DNA of 64,000 bases from Methanobrevibacter ruminantium M1 (GCF_000024185.1 NC_013790.1:953501-1017500), one strand, 5' to 3'. Counted from the stretch's first letter, positions 25,206 through 34,386 are shown. Numbers and translations are program-made. Notes: generated from the letters alone by a model not told the origin.

Positions 25206-26696
25206 ATGAGCAAAATACATTTATCAAAATCCAAATACTGCAAATGCGTCCAATGTGAAAAGATCCTTTGGCTCGGCAGATACAAGCCGGAGGTGGCAGC
25301 AGTTGAGGATAAGGAAACTATTTTTGAAAATGGCAGAAAGGTAGGTGAGCTTGCAAAAGGCCTCTTTGGAGAATATGAAGACATAGAATTCGACATAACT
25401 CTCACTCAAATGATAGAGAAAACCAAAAAACTGCTTGAAGAAAAACCAAATGTCATCACAGAGGCATCATTCAGCTATGAAAACAATTTCTGCAGCGTAG
25501 ACATCCTAAAAAACGATGAAGATGGTGTTGAACTCTATGAAGTTAAAAGCTCCACATCAATAAAAGAGATATACCTTGATGATGTTGCGTTCCAGTACTA
25601 TGTATTGTCAAGCCTTGGCCTAAACGTTAAGAAGGCTGCTCTTGTCTATGTAAACAATGAATACATAAGGGGAGAAGACTTGGACATTAGCCAATATTTT
25701 ATCATAGAGGACATAACTGAGATTGCAATGGCAAAGCAGGATGAGGTAAGGGCCAATATAGAGCATATCAACAACTTTATGGAAGCTCACGATAGGGACA
25801 ATGAGCCAAATATGGAAATAGGAATGCACTGTTGCAATCCTTATTCCTGTGATTTCTGGGCATATTGTACAAAAGAATTGCCAAAGCCAAATGTATTTGA
25901 CATAAGCGGAATGTATAAGTCCCAGAAGTTTGAAAGCTATGCCGAAGGCAAGGTCTCATTTGAGGACTTGAGGAGTGCAAACATCAATCCAAGATATCTT
26001 GAGCAGATAGACTTTGAACTAAACGACAGAGGGCCAAAGGTAGAAAAGCAAGCCATAAAAGACTTTTTAAACTCTCTTAAGTATCCGTTGTACTTTATTG
26101 ATTATGAGTCCTGCAATTATCCAATCCCCGAGCTTGAAGGAACTAAGCCATACCAGCAAATACCTTTCCAATACTCTTTGCATATAATAAAAGAAGAGGG
26201 CGCTCCATTGGAACATAAGGAGTTTCTAGGAGACATCAATGACAAAAACATCATCAGAACATTTGCAGAGCATATGATAAATGATCTCCAAGAAGACGGT
26301 AGTGTAATCGTATATAATAAGTCTTTCGAATCAGCCAGAAATAGGGAGATTGGAGAGATGTATCCAGACTTAAAGGGCCAGATGAATAGAATCAACGATA
26401 ATATGGTTGATTTGATGGTTCCATTCAGGCAAAGGAACTATTATACAAAGGAAATGGAAGGCTCCTATTCAATTAAGTATGTTTTGCCGGCTTTATATCC
26501 AGATGATCCGGAGCTTGATTACGGCAATCTGCCATCAGTTCATAATGGTGGTGAGGCGTCAGATGCATTCTTGAATCTAAAGGGCAAAAGTCCAGAAGAG
26601 CAAGAGCAAACAAGAGAAGATCTGCTTAAATATTGCTGGCTAGACACATATGCCATGGTAAAAATCTGGGAGAAATTTAAAGAAGTTGCAAAATAA
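25206..26696 (+). CDS. Cas4/RecB-like nuclease with DUF2779 domain
   Basis: 496 residues. The N-terminal part is a PD-(D/E)XK nuclease with an iron-sulfur cluster: CKCVQC-type cysteines at the start, a D in FCSVDIL, E-x-K in ELYEVKSST, and a C-terminal Cys set CCNPYSCDFWAYC, as in Cas4 and AddB. The second half starts YPLYFIDYESCNYPIPEL and includes VYNKSFE, DLMVPF and YCWLDTYAMVKIW, the DUF2779 domain with a DEDD/RNase H-like exonuclease pattern. A DNA repair or defence nuclease is likely. AAAGGAGG stands 7 bases before the ATG. There is no CRISPR array nearby. Confidence 0.8.
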   Translation: MSKIHLSKSKYCKCVQCEKILWLGRYKPEVAAVEDKETIFENGRKVGELAKGLFGEYEDIEFDITLTQMIEKTKKLLEEKPNVITEASFSYENNFCSVDILKNDEDGVELYEVKSSTSIKEIYLDDVAFQYYVLSSLGLNVKKAALVYVNNEYIRGEDLDISQYFIIEDITEIAMAKQDEVRANIEHINNFMEAHDRDNEPNMEIGMHCCNPYSCDFWAYCTKELPKPNVFDISGMYKSQKFESYAEGKVSFEDLRSANINPRYLEQIDFELNDRGPKVEKQAIKDFLNSLKYPLYFIDYESCNYPIPELEGTKPYQQIPFQYSLHIIKEEGAPLEHKEFLGDINDKNIIRTFAEHMINDLQEDGSVIVYNKSFESARNREIGEMYPDLKGQMNRINDNMVDLMVPFRQRNYYTKEMEGSYSIKYVLPALYPDDPELDYGNLPSVHNGGEASDAFLNLKGKSPEEQEQTREDLLKYCWLDTYAMVKIWEKFKEVAK

Positions 26697-26957
26697 AAAC
26701 TTTTTTAAATTCCTTTTTTCTTAGTTTTCACTATTTTTCACTTTTTTAAATTCTTTTTTTTTTGCTGTTTTTTCTACTTTTTTTATTTTTTTATTAATTT
26801 TTTTTTATTTTTTTTCAATTTCTAATTTTCCATCCATTAAATTTTTATAAGTTTCAAAAATACAAAACTTTATAAATAAGCAATCCCTTAAAACTATTGA
26901 AAAACACTCTTTTGGAGTTTTTTCAAAAAATCAATTTAAAGTAAAGGAGGAAAAGAT

Positions 26958-27305
26958 ATGAAATTAAGAAATTTGCATTTAGACTATAAAGATGAAAATG
27001 GAGATCTCCGCTATGAGCTAAGAAACGGAGCCCATTCTATGAAAGATGCAGAAGGCTTCTCTCCAGAGGAATTCTATTCATCTTTGGATAATGTAATCAG
27101 AGTATTAAGCCCAAACAATTCATTTAGACCAATTGAAGCCTACCCTAGCAATAATGGACCAAAAGCTCTATTTGGATTCTTATTTTATTTCTTAAAAGGT
27201 ATGGGCTGTAAAAAGGGCTTACAAAAAGAATTCGATTATTTAGAACAGTTCATTGACTATGAAATTGATCTCTTTATGATTGTCAATTTCTTAAGAGAAT
27301 TATAA
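26958..27305 (+). CDS. Conserved-looking small protein of unknown function
   Basis: 115-residue soluble protein, not recognised. The N-terminal 20 residues are charged (LHLDYKDENGDLRYELRNGA). The second half is amphipathic helix (LFGFLFYFLKGMGCKKGLQ and YLEQFIDYEIDLFMIVNFL). Strong AAAGGAGG before the ATG and a hairpin terminator behind it show a well-expressed single gene. Confidence 0.55.
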   Translation: MKLRNLHLDYKDENGDLRYELRNGAHSMKDAEGFSPEEFYSSLDNVIRVLSPNNSFRPIEAYPSNNGPKALFGFLFYFLKGMGCKKGLQKEFDYLEQFIDYEIDLFMIVNFLREL

Positions 27306-27332
27306 ATTCTAGATGAGTGGAATCATTCAATG

Positions 27333-27351
27333 GCCAAACAAATCGTTTGGC
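27333..27351 (+). terminator. Hairpin terminator
   Basis: GCCAAAC-AAATC-GTTTGGC (27333-27351), a seven-pair stem 28 bases after the stop of the gene at 26958, with a T10 run about 37 bases further on. Confidence 0.5.
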
Positions 27352-27646
27352 ATCATTCATTCATAAATCTTTTATAATTCCTAAATTCTTTTTTTTTTTA
27401 ATTAAAAATATAAAATAAATACTAAACACTTCTTTTATTCCAATATTTTTTTTACCTTGTAAAATTGCTTTTTAAAAAAATGTTTGAGTAATTTAATAAA
27501 AATAGACATTTCCGTTGCCAGTCCCAAAACAGGTATTGGGTAAAATTTTATAATTAATAAAAAATATAATTTATTAAGCCTAATTTTAAGGTTATATTTT
27601 TGAAAAGTTTTTTTTTCATTTAGGATTATTGATTTTGGAGGCAATC

Positions 27647-28402
27647 ATGCCATTGGATATAATTGAGGATATATGGAAGTATACAACAAATAATAAAACA
27701 TTTCTTTTAATTATTTTGGTTTTATTCTACTTGTTTTGTATGTTCATGCAAATTTTTGATGAAATGAGGATATCCTATGCACTTTATCTGTCAATGATAC
27801 CTTATATTTTCATTGCAGGCTATGGAATGGCTATAACTAAAGATGTAATTGATAATGGTAAGCGATTGCCTAAAATATTAATCAAAGATGTCATTGTTTT
27901 GGGAATAAAATCAACTGTTGTTTTTATTGTATATCTTTCTGTTCAAGGGATATTTTTTTCCCTAGTATCTTATCTATGCAATTTTCCAATAATTGATGTT
28001 GAAGACCTATTGTTAGATTTTTTTGAAACAGCACCTTTATTATTTCATCATAATCTTGTAAATACGCTTATTTTTATTGTTGTTGATTTTGCAGTATTTT
28101 ATTTCACCATGTTCTTCATGGAAATGGGATTAGCTAAATTAGCAGACACTGGCAGATTTTTGGATGCTTTTAATTTGATTAAGATTAAAAAGATTATTGA
28201 TATAATCGGATGGAGACTATATGCGAAACATTATACAGTAATTATATTTTTATTGTGGGTTTTCTCATTGCTTATAGACGTAGAGACTCCATTTTTTGTT
28301 CTTGATTATATTTTTAAAGTATTTTTAGGTTTATTATTGTTCATTACTCAATATTGGGGCATAGGTGCAGTTTATAGAATATATAAAATTAAAACAAACT
28401 AA
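27647..28402 (+). CDS. DUF4013 family membrane protein
   Basis: 251 residues with about six membrane helices. The N-terminal IIEDIWKYTTNNKTFLLIIL and the late segment on a dispersed glycine and DxGRFxDAFNL motif (LADTGRFLDAFNLIKIKKI) match DUF4013, a family abundant in Methanobrevibacter and relatives. Function unknown. GGAGG 7 bases before the ATG at 27647 fixes the start; the frame is open six codons upstream to a TTG. The 3' end has been copied into a short tandem repeat. Confidence 0.75.
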   Translation: MPLDIIEDIWKYTTNNKTFLLIILVLFYLFCMFMQIFDEMRISYALYLSMIPYIFIAGYGMAITKDVIDNGKRLPKILIKDVIVLGIKSTVVFIVYLSVQGIFFSLVSYLCNFPIIDVEDLLLDFFETAPLLFHHNLVNTLIFIVVDFAVFYFTMFFMEMGLAKLADTGRFLDAFNLIKIKKIIDIIGWRLYAKHYTVIIFLLWVFSLLIDVETPFFVLDYIFKVFLGLLLFITQYWGIGAVYRIYKIKTN

Positions 28403-28466
28403 TTATTGCCGTTTATAGAATATATAAAATTAAAACAAACTAATTATTGCCGTTTATAGAATATTA
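28370..28466 (+). repeat. 41-bp tandem repeat at the end of the DUF4013 gene
   Basis: The last 33 bases of the gene plus 8 bases beyond are repeated at 28411 and partly at 28452 (2.3 copies). This shows a recent slippage or duplication; the coding frame is intact because the stop lies in the first copy. Confidence 0.85.
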
Positions 28467-28580
28467 AAATGAAACAATCTAAGAATTTACATTAGATTGC
28501 TCTCCATACTTAATATATAGAAAAAAATAAAATCAAAATAAAGCAGTTTCTGATTCTGCTGCTTATCATCCTTTCAGTGA

Positions 28581-28709
28581 GCTGAATCAACTAATTCTGA
28601 AAGTGAGGGTGAAATTAGTTTTGAATATGATTATAAGTATGATAAAAAATACACTGTCAATGTAAGCTACAAAAAAGACACAATAAAAACAGCTGTTAAA
28701 GTCAAGTAG
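28581..28709 (+). pseudogene. 3' fragment of a surface-protein-like gene
   Basis: 42 codons open up to a stop codon: after a Ser/Glu-rich start comes FEYDYKYDKKYTVNVSYKK followed by DTIKTAVKVK, resembling the last strand pair of Ig-like adhesin repeats. There is a stop just upstream, no start codon with a binding site, and no upstream domain. It is probably the remnant of an adhesin-like gene. Confidence 0.4.
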
Positions 28710-28847
28710 ATAATTTATTATCTACTTCCTTTTTATTTTTTTCTTATTTTTTTATTTCTTTTTTCTTATTTTCTTCTTATTTCTTATTTTCTTCTTATTT
28801 CTCTTATCTTTCAGATATTTTAGACGTTTCCTAATATTAGGAAACAT

Positions 28848-29141
28848 TTATAATTCAAAATTAAAGCTTACAGTTGTAAATTTCATTCCGCTATCTCTTA
28901 TCTTTTTGGATTTTATCTCAACGTCTCCATATTTATTTAAGAAAGAATTGATCTCTCTTGAAACAGAGCAGTAGTTTCTTCTCTCATAAACCCTATAGCT
29001 TCCCATGAATTTTACTGTTTCCGCTCTATTTAAGACAGTTACCTTGTCCATCCTAAATGATTCATTATATTTTTCTAAGACTGAATTTACTTTCTCTACT
29101 ATATCAGATTTAATCTTTTCTTTTTCTTCGCTGCTAATCAT
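28848..29141 (-). CDS. 97-residue unknown protein, copy 1
   Basis: 97-residue basic, soluble alpha/beta protein (starts MISSEEKEKIKSDIVEKV). It is almost identical to the protein at 31047: three differences, S/I at 4, D/E at 13 and C/G at 58. The N-terminal half is helical; the C-terminal half has strands (GDVEIKSKKIRDSGMKFTTV). Not recognised. The two copies bracket a region with a BRO-domain gene and a tRNA-like relic. Similarity extends only about 25-30 bases beyond the gene on each side. Confidence 0.6.
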   Translation of the reverse strand: MISSEEKEKIKSDIVEKVNSVLEKYNESFRMDKVTVLNRAETVKFMGSYRVYERRNYCSVSREINSFLNKYGDVEIKSKKIRDSGMKFTTVSFNFEL

Positions 29142-29746
29142 AGTGTCCTCTTCTACTTATTCTTATAATTTGATGCTTTTCTATTAGTCGTTAATAAATT
29201 TGAGTTATTTATTTTTATTTACATTTTCATATTTTATAATTATGTCAGAAAATAGCTTATAATTATTTAAATTTGGAGTTGGTTAATTTTTCACTTTAAA
29301 ATCCGATTACTATTTTTCATAAAAGAGTTCTTATTGACAGTTTGCTCTTTTAGTTTCTATAGCCATAGTTTGCTAAGAAAATTTAAGAATTAATATTTTA
29401 AAACCATATTCAATTTTAGCATTTTTGCACAAAAACACATTTGTGTTTTTTCATTTTTTCACAGAATCACATTTTCATAAAATCATTTTATCGCATTTAA
29501 AATACCTTTATTAAGTTTGAAAATAAATATATGTTTGTTTGAATAAATGGAAACTTTCTCACTTTATTCAAAAAAATTAATGATGGATAGATTAGTGCTA
29601 TTGTAGGAGAAGGGTATAGGATTGATAAAAAGCAGAATTATCCTAATAATGACTAGAGAGTTAATTCCTTTACTCATAAGTTTTCATTATTAAATAGATA
29701 CAAAAAGTTAAAAATTGTTATTCTTTTGGATGGGGAGAGTATATAT
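29142..29746. other. Gap before the BRO gene
   Basis: About 600 bases. The only clear structure is the hairpin AAAACACA-TT-TGTGTTTT (29432-29449). A 23-codon TTG-start hydrophobic ORF near 29620 has a purine-rich leader but nothing else in its favour, and I do not call it. Confidence 0.45.
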
Positions 29747-30568
29747 ATGGCAGAAAATGAGATAAAACTATTCAATGATAAACAAATCCGTACTAAATGG
29801 GATGAAGAGATAGGAGATTATTATTTTTCAGTAATAGATGTTATAGCAGTCCTTACAGAAAGTAGCAATCCAAGTAGGTATTGGTCAGAATTAAAAAAGA
29901 AAATTTGTGAAGAACAGGGTCAACCTTTCGAAAATATCGAAAGGTTGAAACTTCCCGCTAAAGATGGTAAAATGAGATTAACCGATGTAGCTAATACTAA
30001 ACAACTATTACGTATCATACAATCAGTTCCGTCACCGAAGGCAGAACCTTTTAAGCAATGGTTGGCTCAAGTGGGAAGTGAAAGACTAGATGAGATTGTT
30101 GATCCTGAATTAGGTATGGAAAGATTAAAAAGTACTTATCGCAAAAAAGGTTACAGTGAAAAATGGATTTCTCAAAGAATGAGAAGCATTGAAATTCGAG
30201 ATGATTTGACTGCCGAATGGGATCGTGTAGGTGTTGAAGAAGGTTTGGAATATGCTATATTGACTAATGAAATCAGTAAGGCTTCATTTGGATTGACTAC
30301 TCGTCAGCATAAAAATTATAAAGGTTTGAAGAAAGAGAGCCTTCGTGATAATATGACCAATGCAGAATTGGTTATCAATATGTTGGGGGAGTTGGCTACT
30401 ACTGAGATTAGCAAGACAGAGAATCCTGGTGGATTTGAAGAGAGCAAGCATGTTGCTAAGCGTGGAGGCAATATTGCGGGCAATGCTCGTAAGGAGTTAG
30501 AAGCTAACACAGGTCGTAAGGTTCTTAGTAAGGCTAATGCGAAGGATAAGAATTTGTTAGAAAACTGA
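29747..30568 (+). CDS. BRO-family N-terminal domain protein
   Basis: 273 residues. The N-terminal 100 residues (IRTKWDEEIGDYYFSVIDVI, then SSNPSRYWSELKKK, LRIIQSVPSPKAEPFKQWLA) are a BRO-N DNA-binding domain, as in phage antirepressors and DinD-like proteins. The second half resembles the conserved bacterial extension found with BRO-N (WDRVGVEEGLEYAILTNEIS, MTNAELVINMLGELATTEIS). GGGGAGAG precedes the ATG at 29747. Codon use and a higher GC content than neighbours, with its phage association, suggest transfer; a role in DNA damage response is possible. Confidence 0.85.
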   Translation: MAENEIKLFNDKQIRTKWDEEIGDYYFSVIDVIAVLTESSNPSRYWSELKKKICEEQGQPFENIERLKLPAKDGKMRLTDVANTKQLLRIIQSVPSPKAEPFKQWLAQVGSERLDEIVDPELGMERLKSTYRKKGYSEKWISQRMRSIEIRDDLTAEWDRVGVEEGLEYAILTNEISKASFGLTTRQHKNYKGLKKESLRDNMTNAELVINMLGELATTEISKTENPGGFEESKHVAKRGGNIAGNARKELEANTGRKVLSKANAKDKNLLEN

Positions 30569-30799
30569 GTGAACAAGTTTTTTGAGGGATTTGTTAAAAT
30601 TTTTTAGAGGAAAATAGATTCTGAATAAATAATTTTAATTCCTTATTTCTATTTTTTAAGATATTTTAACTTTTTTTATCTGGAAGTATGAATTTCTATT
30701 GGTTTTTGATGCCTAATTTTTACTAAATTTTTAAAATTTAATCTATGAATAAACTTTATATTTAGTTAGACATTTTAAAATGAGTTTAAAAAAAGATAA

Positions 30800-30873
30800 G
30801 GTGTCCGACGAAGATTGGACCCTCGACAACAAGGTTAAGAACCAAGCACTCTGCCATAGTGAGCCACGCTCAG
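30800..30873 (-). pseudogene. tRNA-Lys(CUU)-like relic
   Basis: A 74-base GC-richer island. On the minus strand it shows the D-arm (GCTC...GAGT with GGC-type loop), an anticodon arm with loop TTCTTAA (anticodon CTT, lysine) and a T-arm CGAGG-GTCCAAT-CTTCG. The acceptor ends (CTGAGCG and TCGGACA) do not pair and the anticodon stem has two mismatches. It therefore looks like a decayed tRNA or the product of recombination within a tRNA gene, between the two copies of the 97-codon gene. Confidence 0.5.
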
Positions 30874-31046
30874 TTTAAAAAAAACTTTTTAAAAGAATTA
30901 TAATATTTTCCTTTACAAGATTTAACTATTTTGTTTTTTTGCTAATTTGACGAAAATTTCTATATATTATAGGGTTTGAATTGAAAATCTATTCAATCAA
31001 ATATCCCTACTTATAAATAAAATAATTATTCGCAATTAAGAAACAT

Positions 31047-31340
31047 TTATAATTCAAAATTAAAGCTTACAGTTGTAAATTTCATTCCGCTATCTCTTAT
31101 CTTTTTGGATTTTATCTCAACGTCTCCATATTTATTTAAGAAAGAATTGATCTCTCTTGAAACAGAGCCGTAGTTTCTTCTCTCATAAACCCTATAGCTT
31201 CCCATGAATTTTACTGTTTCCGCTCTATTTAAGACAGTTACCTTGTCCATCCTAAAGGATTCGTTATATTTTTCTAAGACTGAATTTACTTTCTCTACTA
31301 TCTCTGATTTAATCTTTTCTTTTTCTTCGATGCTTATCAT
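31047..31340 (-). CDS. 97-residue unknown protein, copy 2
   Basis: Near-identical partner of the gene at 28848, same strand, 2.2 kb away. Both are preceded by AGAGGA(T/C)A and share the 25-30 bases on either side. Function is unknown. Either a recent duplication produced the pair, or they are kept similar by gene conversion; the intervening BRO gene and tRNA relic suggest an insertion-linked event. Confidence 0.6.
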   Translation of the reverse strand: MISIEEKEKIKSEIVEKVNSVLEKYNESFRMDKVTVLNRAETVKFMGSYRVYERRNYGSVSREINSFLNKYGDVEIKSKKIRDSGMKFTTVSFNFEL

Positions 31341-31556
31341 GATATCCTCTTTCGTTTATTCTTATAATTGAAGTGCAAACCACAAAAGAAGTTTCGCCCA
31401 TAAGTTTTAACTTACTTAGTTTAACTATTTATATTTTCATAATTTTAAATTTATCTAAAAGGAGATTAATCATTCATATCTAAGATTAAGTTTTTAACTT
31501 ATTTTAAATATATTAATTATTATGCATTAGATAAGCAATTAGTGAAGGCGTTATTT

Positions 31557-32342
31557 ATGGATAATAGAAATATACTAATCATTATTGGAATAATAGTCCT
31601 AATCGCTGCAGCAGGGATTATTCTAGTGATGTTAACATCAGAAAATTATGAAAGAATGGAGATAGTGCCAAACGGGACAAGCATAGATGTTCCATTAAAC
31701 AAGACCACATATGATGGAGAATTCCAGAGCGCTAGAGTTTGGCATTGGGACAAGGGAATATTAGTCACATACAATAGCCATGAGGATAAAAACATTTTAA
31801 GAGTAAGTGAATTGGGCATTTACACTCTAAATAAAATAATAGAAACTGGAGAAAAGGAAAATATCGATGGATTTACCTCTTATGTAATAAATGCCGATGA
31901 GATATTGGAAATCGAGCTATTCGATGCCATTAAATTACATTATACCGGCAAATTCTATTGCATTCCATTAGCTAATGGAACTACCGGCGACGTTATCATA
32001 ATCTGTTCCAACGACAGGGACGAGGCAGTTCATATGGCCAAATCAATCCAGTACAAGAATGTTTTTCCAGTAAATAGCGATTTCAATAACACAATTGAAA
32101 CTGTGGAGAACCTGAGCGAATATCTGGAGTCAACAGTAAATGACTATGCAAACAGCACTGATTTTGACAATGCCGTTTCAACTGTGGAAAACCTAACTGG
32201 AAATCTAGAGTCATCAGCAAAGGATTATGTAAATGATGCCAATTTAAGTGATGTCAAAACAACAGTGGAAGAGAAAACTGGAATTAATATTGATGATGCT
32301 AAATCCGATTTGGAGCAATACATTGGAAAGTTGACTTCATAA
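31557..32342 (+). CDS. Membrane-anchored extracellular protein
   Basis: 261 residues. A short N-terminal anchor (NILIIIGIIVLIAAAGIILV, residues about 5-24) is followed by an outside domain of about 150 residues with Asn-rich sites, then a C-terminal acidic helical region with two related units (TIETVENLSEYLESTVNDY and AVSTVENLTGNLESSAKDY). The family is not recognised, but such anchored proteins with a PFAM-poor body are common in Methanobacteriales. The ATG at 31557 follows GAAGGCG. Confidence 0.55.
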   Translation: MDNRNILIIIGIIVLIAAAGIILVMLTSENYERMEIVPNGTSIDVPLNKTTYDGEFQSARVWHWDKGILVTYNSHEDKNILRVSELGIYTLNKIIETGEKENIDGFTSYVINADEILEIELFDAIKLHYTGKFYCIPLANGTTGDVIIICSNDRDEAVHMAKSIQYKNVFPVNSDFNNTIETVENLSEYLESTVNDYANSTDFDNAVSTVENLTGNLESSAKDYVNDANLSDVKTTVEEKTGINIDDAKSDLEQYIGKLTS

Positions 32343-32766
32343 TGTTCAAAATGATTGTTATTAGTAGGGGATAGATATGGATATAACTCTTTAAAAATAA
32401 ATTAATTATCAATACATTTATTTTAATATCAAATACACTTCATTAAATCTATACTTGTTAATTTTATTTTAATTTAATCAACCATAAATAAAGAATAATA
32501 AAAGAAAAAATTTTACATCAAAAGCAGGTGTATCTCCTCAGTTAAAATTTTCGTTTAGCCACAGTATAACGAAATTAAATAAACAAAGAGAAATTTATTA
32601 ATTAGATATTAAAAATAAAAAAAGAGAACTATTAATTAGATTTTAAAAATAAAAAAAGAGAACTATTAATTAGATTTTAAAAAAAAGAAATAATTAAATT
32701 TTAAAAATAAAAAAAGAAATTTTATTATTAAACCATTGTTTAATCAAAAATATATTTTTAATATAT
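32343..32766. other. Gap with 33-bp repeats and a hairpin
   Basis: No gene. About three 33-bp AT-rich units recur between 32588 and 32735. At 32550-32573 TTCGTT-TAGCCACAGTAT-AACGAA is a hairpin whose sequence recurs in diverged form at 33159-33182 (TTCGTTAAACCACAGCATAA and so on). Confidence 0.55.
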
Positions 32767-32997
32767 TTAAACCTGTCCCACGGGTGGTATGGTAATTATG
32801 CCAAATGCAATTAAAAGGATATTTATTGCAATCATAGCAATACCAACAATGATTATGTATTTTCCATGTGTTTGGTAGAATGCATCTTCCTTTTTCAAGA
32901 AGTATAATAATGCTCCGACAATTATTCCGACTATTGGGAATAGTATTGCAAGAATGTATCCTATCACTACAAATATTTTGTCCATGAGTTCTGCCAT
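32767..32997 (-). CDS. Small two-span membrane protein
   Basis: 76 residues with two long hydrophobic helices (VVIGYILAILFPIVGIIVGA and IIIVGIAMIAINILLIAFGI) joined by a charged loop (YFLKKEDAFYQTHGK). Likely a small inner-membrane protein with both ends on the same side. GGAGGAAAA before the ATG. Not recognised; a Tic20/DUF4870-like pattern is possible. Confidence 0.6.
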   Translation of the reverse strand: MAELMDKIFVVIGYILAILFPIVGIIVGALLYFLKKEDAFYQTHGKYIIIVGIAMIAINILLIAFGIITIPPVGQV

Positions 32998-33210
32998 TAT
33001 TTTTCCTCCATAATTTTTTAGAATAATTTAATTATTCTATATTTATATTTCTAATAAGCAGTATTTAAATTTTATATAGGGCTGTATTTTTCAATGATTT
33101 TATTCTAATTCTATAAATTTTTTCTTATTTCTTCTAAAATAAGTTTCATTGATTTCGTTTCGTTAAACCACAGCATAATGAACTATAAGTCTATTAAATG
33201 AATAAAAAAC

Positions 33211-33268
33211 TGGTTTAATAAAACCAGTCCCTTTTTTAAAATTGGGTTTAATAAAACCAGTCCCTTTT
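33211..33268 (-). terminator. Double hairpin behind the SseB-like gene
   Basis: ACTGGTTT-AAT-AAAACCAGT at 33211-33230 and a second near-copy of GTTTAATAAAACCAGTCCC at 33245-33263 stand downstream (minus strand) of the gene ending at 33279. On that strand a T6 run follows the second stem. Likely terminator, duplicated. Confidence 0.55.
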
Positions 33269-33278
33269 AAAAACTATC

Positions 33279-34139
33279 TCATTTCATGCCATCATAGAAT
33301 GGCTGATTGCCGCATTTCCACACAGTTGTAAACTCATCCACCTCTTCCACCATCTCAATTTCACATCCTGGAGCCAATAATACATTAAACGGATTCTCCT
33401 CCGTAGGCTCTCCAAAGTAGACTATCCTTTTTCCCTCATCCATCAGTATTATATTCAGGTATGGGGAAACATCCTCTTCAAACTCCTTGATTGTGCTTAC
33501 GCTGAATGGTATGTTTGGAACAAAGACCCCATCGACAGCTACCTCTTTCATAAAGTCCTGAGGGCCTCGGTTAAAGAATGCAGTCTTCTCCTCAAGGGCT
33601 ATTGAATGGTTTTCCAGCACCTCTAGCATACGATTCATGCTTTCAAGGAATCTTTTCTCTTCCTCGCTCATCTCTCTTTTCTTAAACATATTCAAAAAGG
33701 TAAGGATAGGCATGTCGATGCCTGTTTCAGTCATCGGATTGATTGTAACTAGCTGATAAGTGTTCTCTGTCCCTTGAAGGCTATCTACAAGGTCTTCCAC
33801 ATGCATTACAATTACAGAGCTTCTTAGCCCCGCCTCTTCCATTATTCTATCGCTTGTAAAGAGTGGTATGGCCTTCTCTCCTCTATTATTGGTTAGGAAG
33901 TTTATATCAAAGCCGGCAGGCTCTTTGAATTCACGAACTTCCCCAACATCTCCAGATAAGATATCTTCTATCATTGATTGGGAGTAGACAACTGGAAGAT
34001 AAAGCTGTGAGCTTTTGATTTCCTCTCCAAGTTCCTGAACATTTTGAGGACTAGGGTCATCCTTAAAGAGCTGTAGAAGTTCTTCAAGTCTGCTGTTGTC
34101 TACCTTTGTTGTTTCTTCAATGTCTTGACTTTCATTCAT
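33279..34139 (-). CDS. SseB-like two-domain protein, long form B
   Basis: 286 residues, paralogue of the gene at 11270. The N-terminal SseB domain shows EIKSSQLYLPVVYSQSM, KAIPLFTSDRIMEEAG and YQLVTINPMTETGID. The C-terminal domain includes FVPNIPFSVSTIKEF, then VYFGEPTEENPFNVLLAPG and VWKCGNQPFYDG, the same ending as the paralogue. It is acidic and soluble. AAAGGTGATTG precedes the ATG. Function is unknown; four family members in 34 kb indicate lineage-specific expansion. Confidence 0.6.
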   Translation of the reverse strand: MNESQDIEETTKVDNSRLEELLQLFKDDPSPQNVQELGEEIKSSQLYLPVVYSQSMIEDILSGDVGEVREFKEPAGFDINFLTNNRGEKAIPLFTSDRIMEEAGLRSSVIVMHVEDLVDSLQGTENTYQLVTINPMTETGIDMPILTFLNMFKKREMSEEEKRFLESMNRMLEVLENHSIALEEKTAFFNRGPQDFMKEVAVDGVFVPNIPFSVSTIKEFEEDVSPYLNIILMDEGKRIVYFGEPTEENPFNVLLAPGCEIEMVEEVDEFTTVWKCGNQPFYDGMK

Positions 34140-34353
34140 TCAATCACCTTTTACATAGTTTTATTTTAATTTAAGATTATTTCTTAATCATATTTTATAT
34201 TTTTAGTCATAATTAAACAGTACAAGTACAATATTAGTTATAAAATTATTCCATATTTATCATTTTTCAAATTATTTTTCAAATTAGATTTATAGTAATT
34301 AATTTAAGATCTTTCCAAAGAAAATTCATAATATTCTTTACCACTATCTTTAA

Positions 34354-34386
34354 TTAATATAATCATTTAAAAAGTTTTCCTATCAG
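34354..34386 (+). promoter_or_regulatory. Promoter, probably leaderless
   Basis: An AATATAAT box centred near 34360 lies 26 bases before the TTG at 34387. There is no ribosome binding site, so the following small gene may be leaderless. Confidence 0.3.

Noticed and set aside
29621-29692. 23-codon TTG-start hydrophobic ORF (MIKSRIILIM...) in the gap before the BRO gene
   Set aside because: It has a purine-rich leader but a TTG start, no promoter or complementary RNA nearby, and no second copy, unlike the 25-codon peptides.
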